Shown here: positions 50,804 to 60,218 of the stretch, one piece after another
How the letters are laid out: the number at the start of each line of letters is the position of its first letter
Position numbering within the stretch: the stretch's first letter is position 1
DNA from: Alteromonas stellipolaris
Lineage (GTDB): Bacteria; Pseudomonadota; Gammaproteobacteria; Enterobacterales; Alteromonadaceae
DNA length: 64,000 nt
Reading direction: 5' to 3'
NCBI RefSeq assembly: GCF_001562115.1
Contig: NZ_CP013926.1
Coordinates: forward strand, 3,472,001 to 3,536,000
Position numbers and translations under genes: made by a program
The notes under the pieces: generated by a model
Seen by the model: the letters and a program-made list of their open reading frames with translations, nothing else
Databases searched by the model: none
What the model was told of the DNA's origin: nothing

Positions 50804-52012
50804 ATGGCAAAGGCAACATTAGTATTTGAATGGCAGGGGAAAGATAGAAAAGGTAATAGCCAAAAAGGCGAACTCTCCGCTATCAACATTGCTGAAGCTA
50901 AATCTCTACTGCGCCGAAGAGGAATTTCCGCCAACAGGGTTAGGAAACAAAGCGCCTCACTGTTTAAGCGTAAACAAAAAATCAAAGCTGCAGATATATC
51001 GATTGTATCTCGCCAAATTGCAACAATGCTTTCAGCGGGCGTTTCTTTAATTCAGTCCTTAGAAATGATTTCACAGGGTCATGCCAATCCAGCAGCCCGG
51101 AAACTCCTATCGGAGATAACTGATGAAGTTCGCGCAGGTAATCCACTTTCTTCAGCGCTACGTAAACATCCAGACTATTTTGATGATTTATACTGTGACT
51201 TAGTTTATACCGGTGAACAATCCGGTGCTTTAGAAACTATTTACGACCGAATAGCCACTTATAAAGAAAAAGCGGAAGCCCTTAAATCTAAAATCAAAAA
51301 GGCCATGTTTTATCCTATTGCTGTGGTTGTTGTAGCGCTTATTGTAACAACCATATTATTGATTTTCGTAGTTCCTCAGTTTGAAGAAATATTTAGCAGC
51401 TTTGGTGCGGAACTCCCCGGATTCACTCTATTAGTACTGGGAATTTCAAATTTTGTCCAAAGTTATGGGATATTCATAGGCATTTGCATTAGTGTAGCTG
51501 GCTACTTGTTTATGCGGGCTCATAAGAAAAGCCAAAGCTTTCGCGATAGAGTTGATAGAGCGGTTCTTAAAATTCCCGTTATTGGGGAAATACTCAAAAA
51601 AGCCAGTATCGCAAGATTTACTCGCACCCTCGCAACTACTTTTGCTGCCGGTGTACCTTTAATTGGCGCACTTGAATCGGCTGCTGGCGCGTCGGGCAAT
51701 GCGGTATTTAGAGACGCTATCTTATATATTAGAAAAGAAGTGGCTGGCGGTATGCCAATGTTTATCTCCATGCGCGCCACCAATGTATTTCCCGATATGG
51801 TCACGCAGATGGTCGCCATTGGTGAAGAATCTGGCTCGGTTGAGGAAATGCTCAGTAAAATAGCAACAATATATGAAGCCGAAGTAGATGATATGGTCGA
51901 CGGCTTAACCAGCTTGCTTGAGCCAATGATCATGGCTGTGCTAGGTGTGGTGATTGGTGGACTTATTATCGCCATGTACCTTCCCATATTTGAAATGGGT
52001 AATGTGGTATAA
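50804..52012 (+). CDS. pilC: Type IV pilus inner-membrane platform protein PilC
   Basis: A 402-residue GspF/PilC-family protein. The ATG at 50804 is chosen: it begins MAKATLVFEWQGKDRKGN as PilC proteins do, and the frame upstream overlaps the terminator. Two homologous T2SSF domains are visible (about residues 70-193 and 273-396), each with a cytoplasmic helix bundle followed by a hydrophobic segment: 'FYPIAVVVVALIVTTILLIF' and the C-terminal 'MIMAVLGVVIGGLIIAMYLP'. It works with the PilB ATPase, which is usually encoded just before it but is missing here. A terminator follows at 52060. Confidence 0.93.
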   Translation: MAKATLVFEWQGKDRKGNSQKGELSAINIAEAKSLLRRRGISANRVRKQSASLFKRKQKIKAADISIVSRQIATMLSAGVSLIQSLEMISQGHANPAARKLLSEITDEVRAGNPLSSALRKHPDYFDDLYCDLVYTGEQSGALETIYDRIATYKEKAEALKSKIKKAMFYPIAVVVVALIVTTILLIFVVPQFEEIFSSFGAELPGFTLLVLGISNFVQSYGIFIGICISVAGYLFMRAHKKSQSFRDRVDRAVLKIPVIGEILKKASIARFTRTLATTFAAGVPLIGALESAAGASGNAVFRDAILYIRKEVAGGMPMFISMRATNVFPDMVTQMVAIGEESGSVEEMLSKIATIYEAEVDDMVDGLTSLLEPMIMAVLGVVIGGLIIAMYLPIFEMGNVV

Positions 52013-52059
52013 CCTTTTACGCCAGCTGCTCCTTGTTTGTTCGTACACTACACATGATT

Positions 52060-52085
52060 AGGCTTGCCCAGCGCAGGCCTTTTTT
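52060..52085 (+). terminator. Terminator after pilC
   Basis: AGGCTTGC (52060-52067), CCAGC loop, GCAGGCCT (52073-52080, one G-U pair), then TTTTT. It separates pilC from pilD. Confidence 0.8.
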
Positions 52086-52122
52086 GCATTATTAACTAAA
52101 ATAAAAAAGAGAACGCTATTTT

Positions 52123-53043
52123 ATGGAAGCGATATTGCTTACCAGCCAATTATACCCGTGGTTATTCTACCTATTTGTTTTTGTAGTGAGTTTAATGGTA
52201 GGAAGCTTTTTAAATGTGGTTATTCATCGCTTGCCCATTATGATGGAAAACAGTTGGAAGCAGGAATACGCCAGTTACTTTAGTGAAACTGATAGCGATG
52301 CAACAAATAGCAAGAAAAACGCTGTTTTAGATTCTAGTGCACAAACTTCCCCTGAAACGTTTAATTTAGCCAAGCCAGATAGCACCTGTCCTAGTTGCGG
52401 CCACAAAATTCGGGCATGGGAAAACATTCCTATTATTAGCTATTTATTCCTTCGCGGGAAATGTTCAAATTGTAAAACCCCTATTTCTATTCGCTATCCG
52501 TTAGTTGAGTTATTCACTGCCCTAACCTGTACATTCGCCGCCTATTATTTTGGCCCAACACCGCAAGCAATATGGGCGGTGATATTTACTTATATTCTTA
52601 TTGCCTTAATTTTTATCGATTTAGATAAAATGTTGCTTCCTGATCAACTTACCCTACCCTTACTTTGGCTTGGTTTAATACTTAGCACACAATCCATTTT
52701 TGTAGGCCCTGTTGACGCTATCATTGGTGCCGCCGCCGGATATTTGAGTTTATGGTCTGTATTCTGGTTGTTTAAAATAGTCACCGGGAAGGAAGGCATG
52801 GGATATGGCGACTTCAAAATATTGGCCGCCCTTGGTGCTTTCACAGGCTGGCAGGGCTTGCCTATCATCATTTTACTGTCTTCAATTGTAGGGGCTTTTG
52901 CTGGTATTGCCATTATGCTATTCCAAAATAAAGGCAAATCATTGGCTATCCCCTTCGGGCCATATCTTGCCGTCGCAGGTTGGATAACACTCTTTTATAA
53001 AGACACGATTATTACCCACTATATAAAATGGGCGCTACAGTAA
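52123..53043 (+). CDS. pilD: Prepilin peptidase / N-methyltransferase PilD
   Basis: A 306-residue inner-membrane aspartic protease that removes the pilin leader and N-methylates the new first residue. The GSFLNVVIHRLP segment follows the first helix. The cytoplasmic zinc-type cysteine tetrad is Cys89-x2-Cys92 and Cys114-x2-Cys117 (CPSCGHKIRAWENIPIISY, partly quoted, and CSNCKTPISIRYP). The two catalytic aspartates are in FIDLDKMLLPD and GMGYGDFK. It also processes pseudopilins of type II secretion. Its stop codon overlaps the preferred coaE start. Confidence 0.95.
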   Translation: MEAILLTSQLYPWLFYLFVFVVSLMVGSFLNVVIHRLPIMMENSWKQEYASYFSETDSDATNSKKNAVLDSSAQTSPETFNLAKPDSTCPSCGHKIRAWENIPIISYLFLRGKCSNCKTPISIRYPLVELFTALTCTFAAYYFGPTPQAIWAVIFTYILIALIFIDLDKMLLPDQLTLPLLWLGLILSTQSIFVGPVDAIIGAAAGYLSLWSVFWLFKIVTGKEGMGYGDFKILAALGAFTGWQGLPIIILLSSIVGAFAGIAIMLFQNKGKSLAIPFGPYLAVAGWITLFYKDTIITHYIKWALQ

Positions 53044-53687
53044 TGGACGCAACTAAAACAGCAGAAGTTGAAAAAAAAGTGCCTTCGAAAGCAAACGATA
53101 AAATGGTGGTTGGCCTTACCGGGGGAATAGGCAGCGGGAAGTCTGCCGCTACAAATAAATTCGCAGCGTTAGGCATTGATATTATTGATGCCGATGAAGT
53201 GGCGAGAGATGTTGTTACTCTTGGCAGTGAAGGATTAACTAGAATAACCGAGCATTTTGGCCACGCTATTTTGTTAGAAGATGGCACCCTTAACAGAGCC
53301 GCGCTACGAGAACGAGTTTTTAATAACAGCGAAGAAAAGCAATGGCTCAATCAATTGTTACATCCGCTTATCCGCAAAACTATGCTGCAACAAATAGCTG
53401 ATGCAACCAGCCATTATTGTATTTTATCGGTTCCATTGTTGGTTGAGGGCAACCTCACAGAATTATGCGACCGCGTAATTGTGGTAGATTGTCCAGAGTC
53501 TATGCAGCTTGAACGAGCCATGCAACGCGATGGCAGTACTAAGCAAATTATTGAAAGTATTATGGCATCGCAAGCGACGCGAAAAGAACGATTGGCAGCT
53601 GCAGATGATGTTATCGATAATAGTAAAACCCTCGCGTTTTTAAATGAGCAAGTACTCACCCTACACAGTAAGTACACCGGTCAGTAA
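53043..53687 (+). CDS. coaE: Dephospho-CoA kinase
   Basis: A 214-residue kinase for the last step of coenzyme A synthesis. The ATG at 53043 overlaps the pilD stop by one base (TAATG), suggesting coupled translation; an in-frame ATG at 53028 is also possible. The P-loop is GLTGGIGSGKS, preceded by about 20 variable residues. Other landmarks are DADEVARDVV, 'LHPLIRKTM', 'VPLLVEG' and RQ-type lid residues (the 'SQATRKERLAAADDVIDNS' region). The N-terminal extension is longer than in E. coli CoaE. The pilD-coaE-zapD-yacG order is conserved. Confidence 0.95.
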   Translation: MDATKTAEVEKKVPSKANDKMVVGLTGGIGSGKSAATNKFAALGIDIIDADEVARDVVTLGSEGLTRITEHFGHAILLEDGTLNRAALRERVFNNSEEKQWLNQLLHPLIRKTMLQQIADATSHYCILSVPLLVEGNLTELCDRVIVVDCPESMQLERAMQRDGSTKQIIESIMASQATRKERLAAADDVIDNSKTLAFLNEQVLTLHSKYTGQ

Positions 53688-53853
53688 CTGGTAAATACAG
53701 TGCAAATAACGAAAATTCTCCGTAAATCCGGTTTTACTGCAACTTTTTTCCTTAAAACTCGTCAAAAGTTTAATTGATTATGAAAGTAGGCTTGGCTTAG
53801 GGCAGTTCATGCATTAGGCTTTAGGGTTAAGTCTATGTGTTTTAAGGATATCC

Positions 53854-54606
53854 ATGAGCGAAGCTGTATTCGAATTTCCCCTAAAGGAAAAAGTGCGTAA
53901 CTATCTGCGCGTAGAGCAGCTTCTTGGGCAGTTAAAAAGCACCGCGAAATCTGACAGTGTTCCGCTGCAAATGGTTTTCTTTGAGCAGTTATTTGAGTTA
54001 CTCGATTTAATTGAGCGATTAGATTTGCGCTCAGACATGAGCAAAGATTTAGATGCCCATGAAAAAAATCTCGTTTACTGGTCACAGCACCCTAAAATTG
54101 ACAGTGCCGCATTAGATCAAGCACTTAAAACGATTGTTAATCTTAAGCAAAAGCTAAAAACTGACCGCCGCTTTGGCAGTGCGCTTAAAGAAGATAAACT
54201 GCTAAGTGCCATTAGGCAGCGTTTCGCTATTCCAGGTGGTTCGTGTAGTTTCGACCTACCCAATCTTCACTTCTGGCTGCAACAACCAGCCGAAACTCGC
54301 CAACATGAAATCGGCCAATGGCTCGACACCTTGAGCCTACTAGACGACACCATAGCCGTTAGCTTGTCTTTTATTCGAGAACGCGGACAATTCAAAACGG
54401 TTACCGCAGACAACGGCTTCTACCAAGGTGCTGCTGAAGATAAAAACGAGCTTATCCGTATTAAGTGCCGTGTAGATGAAGGCTACTACCCTACCCTTAG
54501 TGGTAATAAATACCGCTACGCCCTACGCTTTTTATGGTTCTCTCCTGCACAAGGTCAAAACGCTGCCGTTGAATCTAATATTCAGTTTAAACTGGCAGCC
54601 TGTTAA
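53854..54606 (+). CDS. zapD: Cell division protein ZapD
   Basis: A 250-residue cytosolic protein that cross-links FtsZ filaments and stabilises the Z ring. It is recognised from the N-terminal 'FEFPLKEKVRNYLRVEQLL', 'ELLDLIERLDLRSDMSKDL', the central 'RFAIPGGSCSFDLPNLHFWL', and the C-terminal 'YRYALRFLWF'. Length matches E. coli ZapD (247). It lies 166 nt after coaE and 41 nt before yacG. ftsZ itself is 7 kb downstream on the other strand. It gains interest because zapA is missing from its usual place in this window. Confidence 0.95.
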   Translation: MSEAVFEFPLKEKVRNYLRVEQLLGQLKSTAKSDSVPLQMVFFEQLFELLDLIERLDLRSDMSKDLDAHEKNLVYWSQHPKIDSAALDQALKTIVNLKQKLKTDRRFGSALKEDKLLSAIRQRFAIPGGSCSFDLPNLHFWLQQPAETRQHEIGQWLDTLSLLDDTIAVSLSFIRERGQFKTVTADNGFYQGAAEDKNELIRIKCRVDEGYYPTLSGNKYRYALRFLWFSPAQGQNAAVESNIQFKLAAC

Positions 54607-54647
54607 ACTACTCCCATTGTATTTTTATTGTGCCACTGGAGTAATTC

Positions 54648-54875
54648 ATGGTTGTAGATTGCCCGATTTGCGCGAAGTCGGTTCCCTGGAATAACGATAG
54701 CGAATTTCGCCCCTTTTGTAGCAAAAAGTGCCAACTTATTGATTTAGGAGAATGGGCCTCAGAGGAAAGGAAAATTGCTGCAAAGCCTTCTGAACAGCCT
54801 TCCGCCCAAGAAGTCGATATTGAAGAAATAGAAGCAATGCTTGCTAAACAGTCTGACGACTTTTTTAAACACTAA
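54648..54875 (+). CDS. yacG: DNA gyrase inhibitor YacG (zinc protein)
   Basis: A 75-residue protein with a treble-clef zinc site: [10 protein letters not shown] gives the first C-x2-C, and [14 protein letters not shown] gives C-x3-C. The sequence [19 protein letters not shown] is characteristic of YacG. YacG binds GyrB and inhibits DNA gyrase in E. coli. The C-terminal half is acidic and flexible ([14 protein letters not shown]). It follows zapD in the conserved coaE-zapD-yacG block and is 10 nt upstream of the aspartoacylase-family gene. Confidence 0.95.
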   Translation: MVVDCPICAKSVPWNNDSEFRPFCSKKCQLIDLGEWASEERKIAAKPSEQPSAQEVDIEEIEAMLAKQSDDFFKH

Positions 54876-54885
54876 TAGGAAGTAT

Positions 54886-55764
54886 ATGATTAATAAAATT
54901 GCGCTTGTTGGTGGAACCCATGGTAATGAAACCAGTGGTATTCAGCTTATTCATAATTGGCAATCTGAAGGGTTTTCTGACGAGCAATCATCGCGATTTT
55001 CATCATTGGATATTTCGCTGACCATTGCTAACCCAGATGCCCTAAGCGCTAATGTACGGTTTGTTGAAGAAGATTTGAATCGTCAATTCACGCTAGAAGC
55101 GTTAGAAAAAAACAGTGCTGCTAAAGAGGCTAAGCTGGCCAAACAGCTTAACCAACAATTTGGCCCGAAAGGCGACTCTGCCACTGACTTGGTGATTGAT
55201 ATCCACAACACCACCAGTAACATGGGTGCAACGCTTATCATTTTAGAAGCTGATGACTTCCACGTTCAGCTTGCTCGATTTGTAAAACATCACATGCCTG
55301 AAGCGAACATTCTATTGGAAGACGAAAAGCCGTATTTAGAACACGGTTATTTGTGTACCACAGGCAAACGTGGCGTCATGATTGAAGTAGGCGCACAGCC
55401 TCAAGGTGTATTGCGAGAAGACGTTTATTTGCTTACCCAAACCATGGCTGAAGTTATTCTCGATTTTTGCCAAGCCTACAACACAGATAGCCTTGAACAA
55501 TATCCCGAGTGCGAGGTATTTAGACTAGGGGAAAATATTAAATTCCCACTAAATGCCGAGGGTAAACGTACAGCGATGATCCACCACTCATTGCAAGACA
55601 ATGACTTTGCCCCGCTCATTCCCGGCGCACCTGTATTTCGCTCTTTTGACGGTAAAGACATTGAATGGCAAGAAGCACAAGAAACCTATCCTCACTTCAT
55701 TAACGAAGCGGCTTATCACAAGCTTGATGTAGCCTTTGCCACCGCAACACGGATTATGCTGTAG
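54886..55764 (+). CDS. Aspartoacylase / AstE-AspA family zinc deacylase
   Basis: A 292-residue metallohydrolase of the M14-like AstE/AspA family. The ATG at 54886 is preferred for AGGA 5 nt upstream; the frame extends back into yacG. The zinc-binding GGTHGNETSG (His and Glu of H-x2-E) is near the N terminus, with the second His in VIDIHNTTSNMG, and MIEVGAQPQGVL late in the catalytic half. ENPDAL-type residues appear as ANPDALSANVRFVEEDLNRQF, typical of aspartoacylases. It probably hydrolyses N-acyl amino acids such as N-acetylaspartate; substrate not provable from sequence. Probably cotranscribed with yacG and followed by a strong terminator. Confidence 0.85.
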   Translation: MINKIALVGGTHGNETSGIQLIHNWQSEGFSDEQSSRFSSLDISLTIANPDALSANVRFVEEDLNRQFTLEALEKNSAAKEAKLAKQLNQQFGPKGDSATDLVIDIHNTTSNMGATLIILEADDFHVQLARFVKHHMPEANILLEDEKPYLEHGYLCTTGKRGVMIEVGAQPQGVLREDVYLLTQTMAEVILDFCQAYNTDSLEQYPECEVFRLGENIKFPLNAEGKRTAMIHHSLQDNDFAPLIPGAPVFRSFDGKDIEWQEAQETYPHFINEAAYHKLDVAFATATRIML

Positions 55765-55802
55765 CCTCTAGAAGTCCGTATTTCAGCACGTGACACAGAG
55801 AC

Positions 55803-55836
55803 AAAAAAGGGCGGTCCATGAAGACCGCCCTTTTTT
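55803..55836. terminator. Bidirectional terminator between the aspartoacylase gene and mutT
   Basis: AAAAAAGGGCGGTC (55803-55816), CATGAA, GACCGCCCTTTTTT (55823-55836). Long perfect stem with A and T runs, placed between convergent genes. Confidence 0.95.
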
Positions 55837-55871
55837 ATTTTGAAGTATATTTTTAAGTTAGAAGCCAGCCG

Positions 55872-56267
55872 CTACTTTGAATATTTCTTATGAAGCGCAT
55901 CGATAATAGCCACGTTAGCTGCTGGAAATTCACTGGCTTCCAATGCACTGACTTCAACCCAGCGCGTTTGTTGGCTTTCCTTACCTTCAGGTTCACCGCC
56001 AAACGCACTCACAGCGTGCACATCAAGCTTAACCAGCTTATCGCCATAATCATGCTCTATTACCAGCAAAGGCTCGCTAGATTGCACTAGAATGCCAATT
56101 TCTTCCTGCAACTCTCGGCGTAATGCATCAAGTGCGGTTTCATTGGCTTCCACTTTACCTCCTGGGAACTCCCACTTGCCGCCTTGATGTGCGTTATCAG
56201 CTCGCAGGCTGATAAACACTTGTGTGCCGCGAACTACTACCCCAACGGCAACATGTACAATTTTCAT
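55872..56267 (-). CDS. mutT: 8-oxo-dGTP diphosphatase MutT
   Basis: A 131-residue Nudix hydrolase that removes 8-oxo-dGTP and prevents A:T to C:G transversions. The Nudix box GKVEANETALDALRRELQEEIGI (partly quoted: GKVEANETALDALRREL then QEEIGI) follows G-x5-E-x7-REU-x-EE-x-GU. It begins [13 protein letters not shown], as E. coli MutT does (MKKLQIAVGIIR). Its start codon overlaps the secA stop by one base (TAATG), so it is translated after secA on the same mRNA. Length matches the family. Confidence 0.95.
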   Translation of the reverse strand: MKIVHVAVGVVVRGTQVFISLRADNAHQGGKWEFPGGKVEANETALDALRRELQEEIGILVQSSEPLLVIEHDYGDKLVKLDVHAVSAFGGEPEGKESQQTRWVEVSALEASEFPAANVAIIDALHKKYSK

Positions 56268-58984
56268 TAACTTAATTTACCGTGGCACTGCTTGTACTTT
56301 TTACCTGAACCACACGGGCAAGGATCGTTACGACCTACTTTAGGACCGTCACGCACTTCGGTACGTACTTTATCGCTTGCTGCTTCTGGTGGTGCTTCTG
56401 TGGCAGATGCGTTTTCGTGCTCAAATTGCTTAGGCACATTATCCGCTTGGCGACGCTGTTCTTCTACTTTCTCAACGTCTTCTTCAGCTTGTACTTTCAC
56501 ACGTGAAAGAATAGTAATAACTTCAACTTTCAACGCTTCTAGCATTTGTGAGAACAAAGCAAACGACTCACGCTTGTATTCTTGCTTTGGATTCTTCTGC
56601 GCATAGCTGCGTAGCCCAATACCTTGACGAAGGTGATCCATTGCCGCTAAATGCTCTTTCCAATGGCTGTCTAGGTTTTGTAGCATCACTGCTTTTTCAA
56701 ACTGTCGAAGAACTTGTTCACCCACTACACTTTCTTTTTCTTTATAGCTAGAAACCACTTCATCGTGAATTCGCTCGCGAAGCTTTTCTTCGTAAAGCTT
56801 ATCGTCGTTTTCTAACCAAGTTTGAATAGGTAAGTCTACGGCGAAGTCAGCGCGTAAACGCTCTTCTAAGCCTTTAACGTCCCACATTTCCTCTAGAGAT
56901 TGTGGTGGAATATATTCATCAACCACACCACTTACCACATCTTCGCGGATTACTGCGATGGTTTCACTAATATCGCCTTCATCAAGCAACTCATTACGTT
57001 GCTCGTAAATCACTTTACGTTGATCGTTTGCTACATCATCGTACTCAAGTAATTGCTTACGAATATCGAAGTTACGACCTTCCACTTTACGCTGGGCGTT
57101 TTCGATAGCACGGGTTACCCATGGGTGCTCAATGGCTTCACCTTTTTCCATCCCTAAGCGCTTCATCATATTGCCCATTTTTTCAGAGGCAAAAATACGC
57201 ATTAAGGCATCATCTAGTGACAAGTAAAAACGGCTTGAACCTGGGTCGCCCTGACGACCTGAACGACCACGTAGCTGATTATCGATACGGCGAGACTCAT
57301 GGCGCTCTGTACCAATAATATGTAAACCACCTGATGCTAAAACGGCATCATGACGCACTTTCCACTCAGCCTTAATCTTATCGATTTGTGCTTGAGTAGG
57401 GTTTTCAATTTTTTCAATCTCTGCTTGCCAGTTACCACCAAGCACGATATCCGTACCACGACCGGCCATGTTTGTTGCAATGGTGACTGCGCCAGGCTTA
57501 CCTGCTTGCGCAACAATGTCGGCTTCGTGTTCGTGGAACTTAGCGTTAAGCACTTTATGTGGAATTTTGCTTTTCTTGAGTACTCGAGACAACAACTCAG
57601 AATTTTCAATAGATACTGTCCCTACCAAGGTAGGCTGACCGCGCTCAACACACGCTTTAATATCTTCTACAATAGCATCGTATTTTTCTTCTGCCGTTAA
57701 GTAGATAAGGTCGGCCTTATCTTTACGCTGCATAGGTTTATTCGTTGGCAACACAACCGTTTCTAGGCTGTAGATATGCTGGAATTCGAATGCTTCCGTA
57801 TCGGCTGTACCTGTCATACCCGCAAGTTTGTTGTACAAACGGAAATAGTTTTGGAAGGTAATAGACGCTAGAGTTTGGTTCTCGTTTTGAATCTTCACAC
57901 CTTCTTTTGCTTCTACAGCTTGGTGTAAACCTTCAGACCAACGACGGCCTTCCATTGTACGACCGGTATGCTCATCAACAATAACAATTTGGTCTTCTTT
58001 AACGATGTAATCTACATCTTTCGAGAACAACTTGTGGGCACGAAGCGCTGCGTTAATGTGGTGAAGTAATGAAATGTTACCCGCAGCAAATAACGATTCG
58101 CCTTCTGGTAATACGCCTGCACGATGCAAAATTTCTTCTACATGGCCCTGGCCACGTTCAGTTAAATGAATTTGTTTTGCTTTAAGGTCGATAGTGTAAT
58201 CACCGTCGCCTTCTTTACCTTCTTCATCTTCTTCTTCTTGCTGAATCAATTCAGGAATAACTAAATTAATACGGCGGTAAAGTTCAGAACTGTCTTCTGC
58301 TTGGCCTGAAATAATCAGCGGAGTACGAGCCTCATCAATTAAAATTGAATCCACTTCATCCACCACAGCAAAATTAAGTGGGCGCTGAACGCGGTCTTGC
58401 GGGCTAAACGCCATGTTGTCACGCAAGTAATCAAAGCCGAACTCATTGTTCGTGCCATAGGTAACGTCTGCTTGATAGGCATCGCGCTTTTGCTCGTGCG
58501 CCATACCAGGTACGTTACAACCTACACGCATACCCAAGAAAGTGAACAGCTGATTAGCCCATTCAGCATCACGCTTAGCAAGGTAATCGTTCACGGTAAT
58601 AACGTGAACACCTTTGCCTGACAAGGCATTTAAATAAGTAGGCAACGTAGCGGTAAGGGTTTTACCTTCACCGGTACGCATTTCTGAAATTTTACCTTCG
58701 TGTAATACTTGGCCGCCCAGCATTTGCACGTCAAAGTGGCGCATACCGTACACACGTTTACTTGCCTCACGTACGGTAGCAAAAGCTTCGTACATAAGAT
58801 CTTCAAGGCTTTCGCCTTTTTCAATTCGTTGTTTAAACTCAGCCGTTTTTGCTTTTAACGCCTCATCAGAAAGCTGTTCATACTCTGCTTCCAGTGCATT
58901 GATGGCATCTACATTTTTTTGTAATTTTTTTAATAGACGGTCGTTTCGGCTACCGAACACTTTTCTAAGGATGCTTGAAAACAT
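56267..58984 (-). CDS. secA: Preprotein translocase ATPase SecA
   Basis: A 905-residue motor of Sec-dependent export. The ATG at 58984 is used because the product then starts [16 protein letters not shown], like other SecA proteins; an upstream in-frame ATG at 59032 adds 16 unrelated residues. Walker A is in [14 protein letters not shown], the DEAD-type box is [21 protein letters not shown], the second RecA domain has [12 protein letters not shown] and [19 protein letters not shown] (partly quoted), and the C-terminal zinc tail is [14 protein letters not shown]. Length is normal. In E. coli secM precedes it; here an M23 peptidase gene does. Confidence 0.98.
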   Translation of the reverse strand: MFSSILRKVFGSRNDRLLKKLQKNVDAINALEAEYEQLSDEALKAKTAEFKQRIEKGESLEDLMYEAFATVREASKRVYGMRHFDVQMLGGQVLHEGKISEMRTGEGKTLTATLPTYLNALSGKGVHVITVNDYLAKRDAEWANQLFTFLGMRVGCNVPGMAHEQKRDAYQADVTYGTNNEFGFDYLRDNMAFSPQDRVQRPLNFAVVDEVDSILIDEARTPLIISGQAEDSSELYRRINLVIPELIQQEEEDEEGKEGDGDYTIDLKAKQIHLTERGQGHVEEILHRAGVLPEGESLFAAGNISLLHHINAALRAHKLFSKDVDYIVKEDQIVIVDEHTGRTMEGRRWSEGLHQAVEAKEGVKIQNENQTLASITFQNYFRLYNKLAGMTGTADTEAFEFQHIYSLETVVLPTNKPMQRKDKADLIYLTAEEKYDAIVEDIKACVERGQPTLVGTVSIENSELLSRVLKKSKIPHKVLNAKFHEHEADIVAQAGKPGAVTIATNMAGRGTDIVLGGNWQAEIEKIENPTQAQIDKIKAEWKVRHDAVLASGGLHIIGTERHESRRIDNQLRGRSGRQGDPGSSRFYLSLDDALMRIFASEKMGNMMKRLGMEKGEAIEHPWVTRAIENAQRKVEGRNFDIRKQLLEYDDVANDQRKVIYEQRNELLDEGDISETIAVIREDVVSGVVDEYIPPQSLEEMWDVKGLEERLRADFAVDLPIQTWLENDDKLYEEKLRERIHDEVVSSYKEKESVVGEQVLRQFEKAVMLQNLDSHWKEHLAAMDHLRQGIGLRSYAQKNPKQEYKRESFALFSQMLEALKVEVITILSRVKVQAEEDVEKVEEQRRQADNVPKQFEHENASATEAPPEAASDKVRTEVRDGPKVGRNDPCPCGSGKKYKQCHGKLS

Positions 58985-59134
58985 TAGCTTGTTATTTCCA
59001 CTACTTGTCGAGACGCCGCACGGTAAGAGCACAGCTGCGATTAAACGTAAAAGACACTATCTAATTAAGATAATGCCAAGCGATTACTAATTGTTGCGTA
59101 AGCTGAATGCTTACTTACCTGGCTGCTGCCGTGT

Positions 59135-60013
59135 TTATTTTTTATAAACGTATGGCAGAGGATCGATTTGCTTACCGTTTCTTATTACTTCGTAGTGAAC
59201 ATGAACGCCAGTAGAGCGCCCTGTATTGCCCATTTTAGCGATAGATTGACCTTTGGTCACCACATCGCCTATTGAGACAGTCAAAGTTTCATTGTGCCCA
59301 TAACGGGTTATAAAACCATCACCATGTTCTATTTCTACTAGATGCCCGTAACCGCTACGTTCGCCTGCCCAGGTAACAATACCTGCAGCAGTCGCTAAAA
59401 CGTCATCACCCGCTTTGCCAGCGAAATCTAAGCCTTTATGCATGGCTGTTTCACCAGTGAAGGGGTCGGCGCGCATACCATAATAAGATGACAACCATCC
59501 CGATGCTATCGGTCGACCAGATAATTGACTCTGCTCATGGATATGGTGACCCCTCACCAAACTTTCAAGCATAGAAAGCTGCTGAGATTTTACGTCGAGA
59601 GATTGCTGGAGCTTATTAATCTCGCTGAGTAAGGGATCATCTTGGAGGTTGTCCGGTATCGATACAGGTACAAAAGCGTCCAGGTCAGCCGCTGTCATAC
59701 CTAATTCTGTTGCTATCTGTTTTCCTTTATCATCGAGCATAGACGCTTGTGCTGAAAGCTCGGCAATATGGGAAATCAAAGTTTGTAATTTAATAGTGGT
59801 CTGTTGTTTAAGTGCTTCAACGTCTTGTTGCGTTTCATTCACTTCAGATTGTGCTAGGCGAACCCTAGCCACATCTTCAGACACAGATTCTGTGGAACGA
59901 CTAGACACTAACATGAATATCGACGACAACACGGTCGCGCTCACCAGCGTACGTACACTGATGCTATGACGATAGCGTTTGTTCTTGCCTGATAGCGTTA
60001 TTGTTAGCTTCAT
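59135..60013 (-). CDS. M23-family (LytM-type) peptidoglycan endopeptidase, membrane-anchored
   Basis: A 292-residue protein with a short basic N terminus, one hydrophobic segment (about residues 22-42), a long coiled coil (about 45-160) and a C-terminal M23 domain. Zinc ligands are seen in MHKGLDFA (His, Asp) and VHVHYEV (the HxH motif); 'GWLSSYYGMRADPFTGE' and 'GRSTGVHVHYEV' are typical of active members. It could cleave cross-bridges or activate amidases during division. It lies between lpxC and secA, where E. coli has secM, and is expressed in the same direction as secA. Confidence 0.9.
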   Translation of the reverse strand: MKLTITLSGKNKRYRHSISVRTLVSATVLSSIFMLVSSRSTESVSEDVARVRLAQSEVNETQQDVEALKQQTTIKLQTLISHIAELSAQASMLDDKGKQIATELGMTAADLDAFVPVSIPDNLQDDPLLSEINKLQQSLDVKSQQLSMLESLVRGHHIHEQSQLSGRPIASGWLSSYYGMRADPFTGETAMHKGLDFAGKAGDDVLATAAGIVTWAGERSGYGHLVEIEHGDGFITRYGHNETLTVSIGDVVTKGQSIAKMGNTGRSTGVHVHYEVIRNGKQIDPLPYVYKK

Positions 60014-60181
60014 ACCACAAATAGGAAATTTCTGTCGTGCTCAGTGAACTTCCAATACCTGTTTGCTAACAAACATAGCCACGGCTGTTGGCCGAACTGG
60101 AACGTAAAGAAGTTATGGCACATTAATTATAATTATATAGATTGCTTACTTTATCATTGTTTAGTCTAAAAGCTAAACGAA

Positions 60182-60208
60182 AAAAAGCCGCCATGTAGGC
60201 GGCTTTTT
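60182..60208 (-). terminator. Terminator after lpxC
   Basis: AAAAAGCCGCC (60182-60192), ATGTA, GGCGGCTTTTT (60198-60208). A GC stem flanked by A and T runs, 11 nt beyond the lpxC stop on the minus strand. Confidence 0.9.
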
Positions 60209-60218
60209 ATATACCGGT

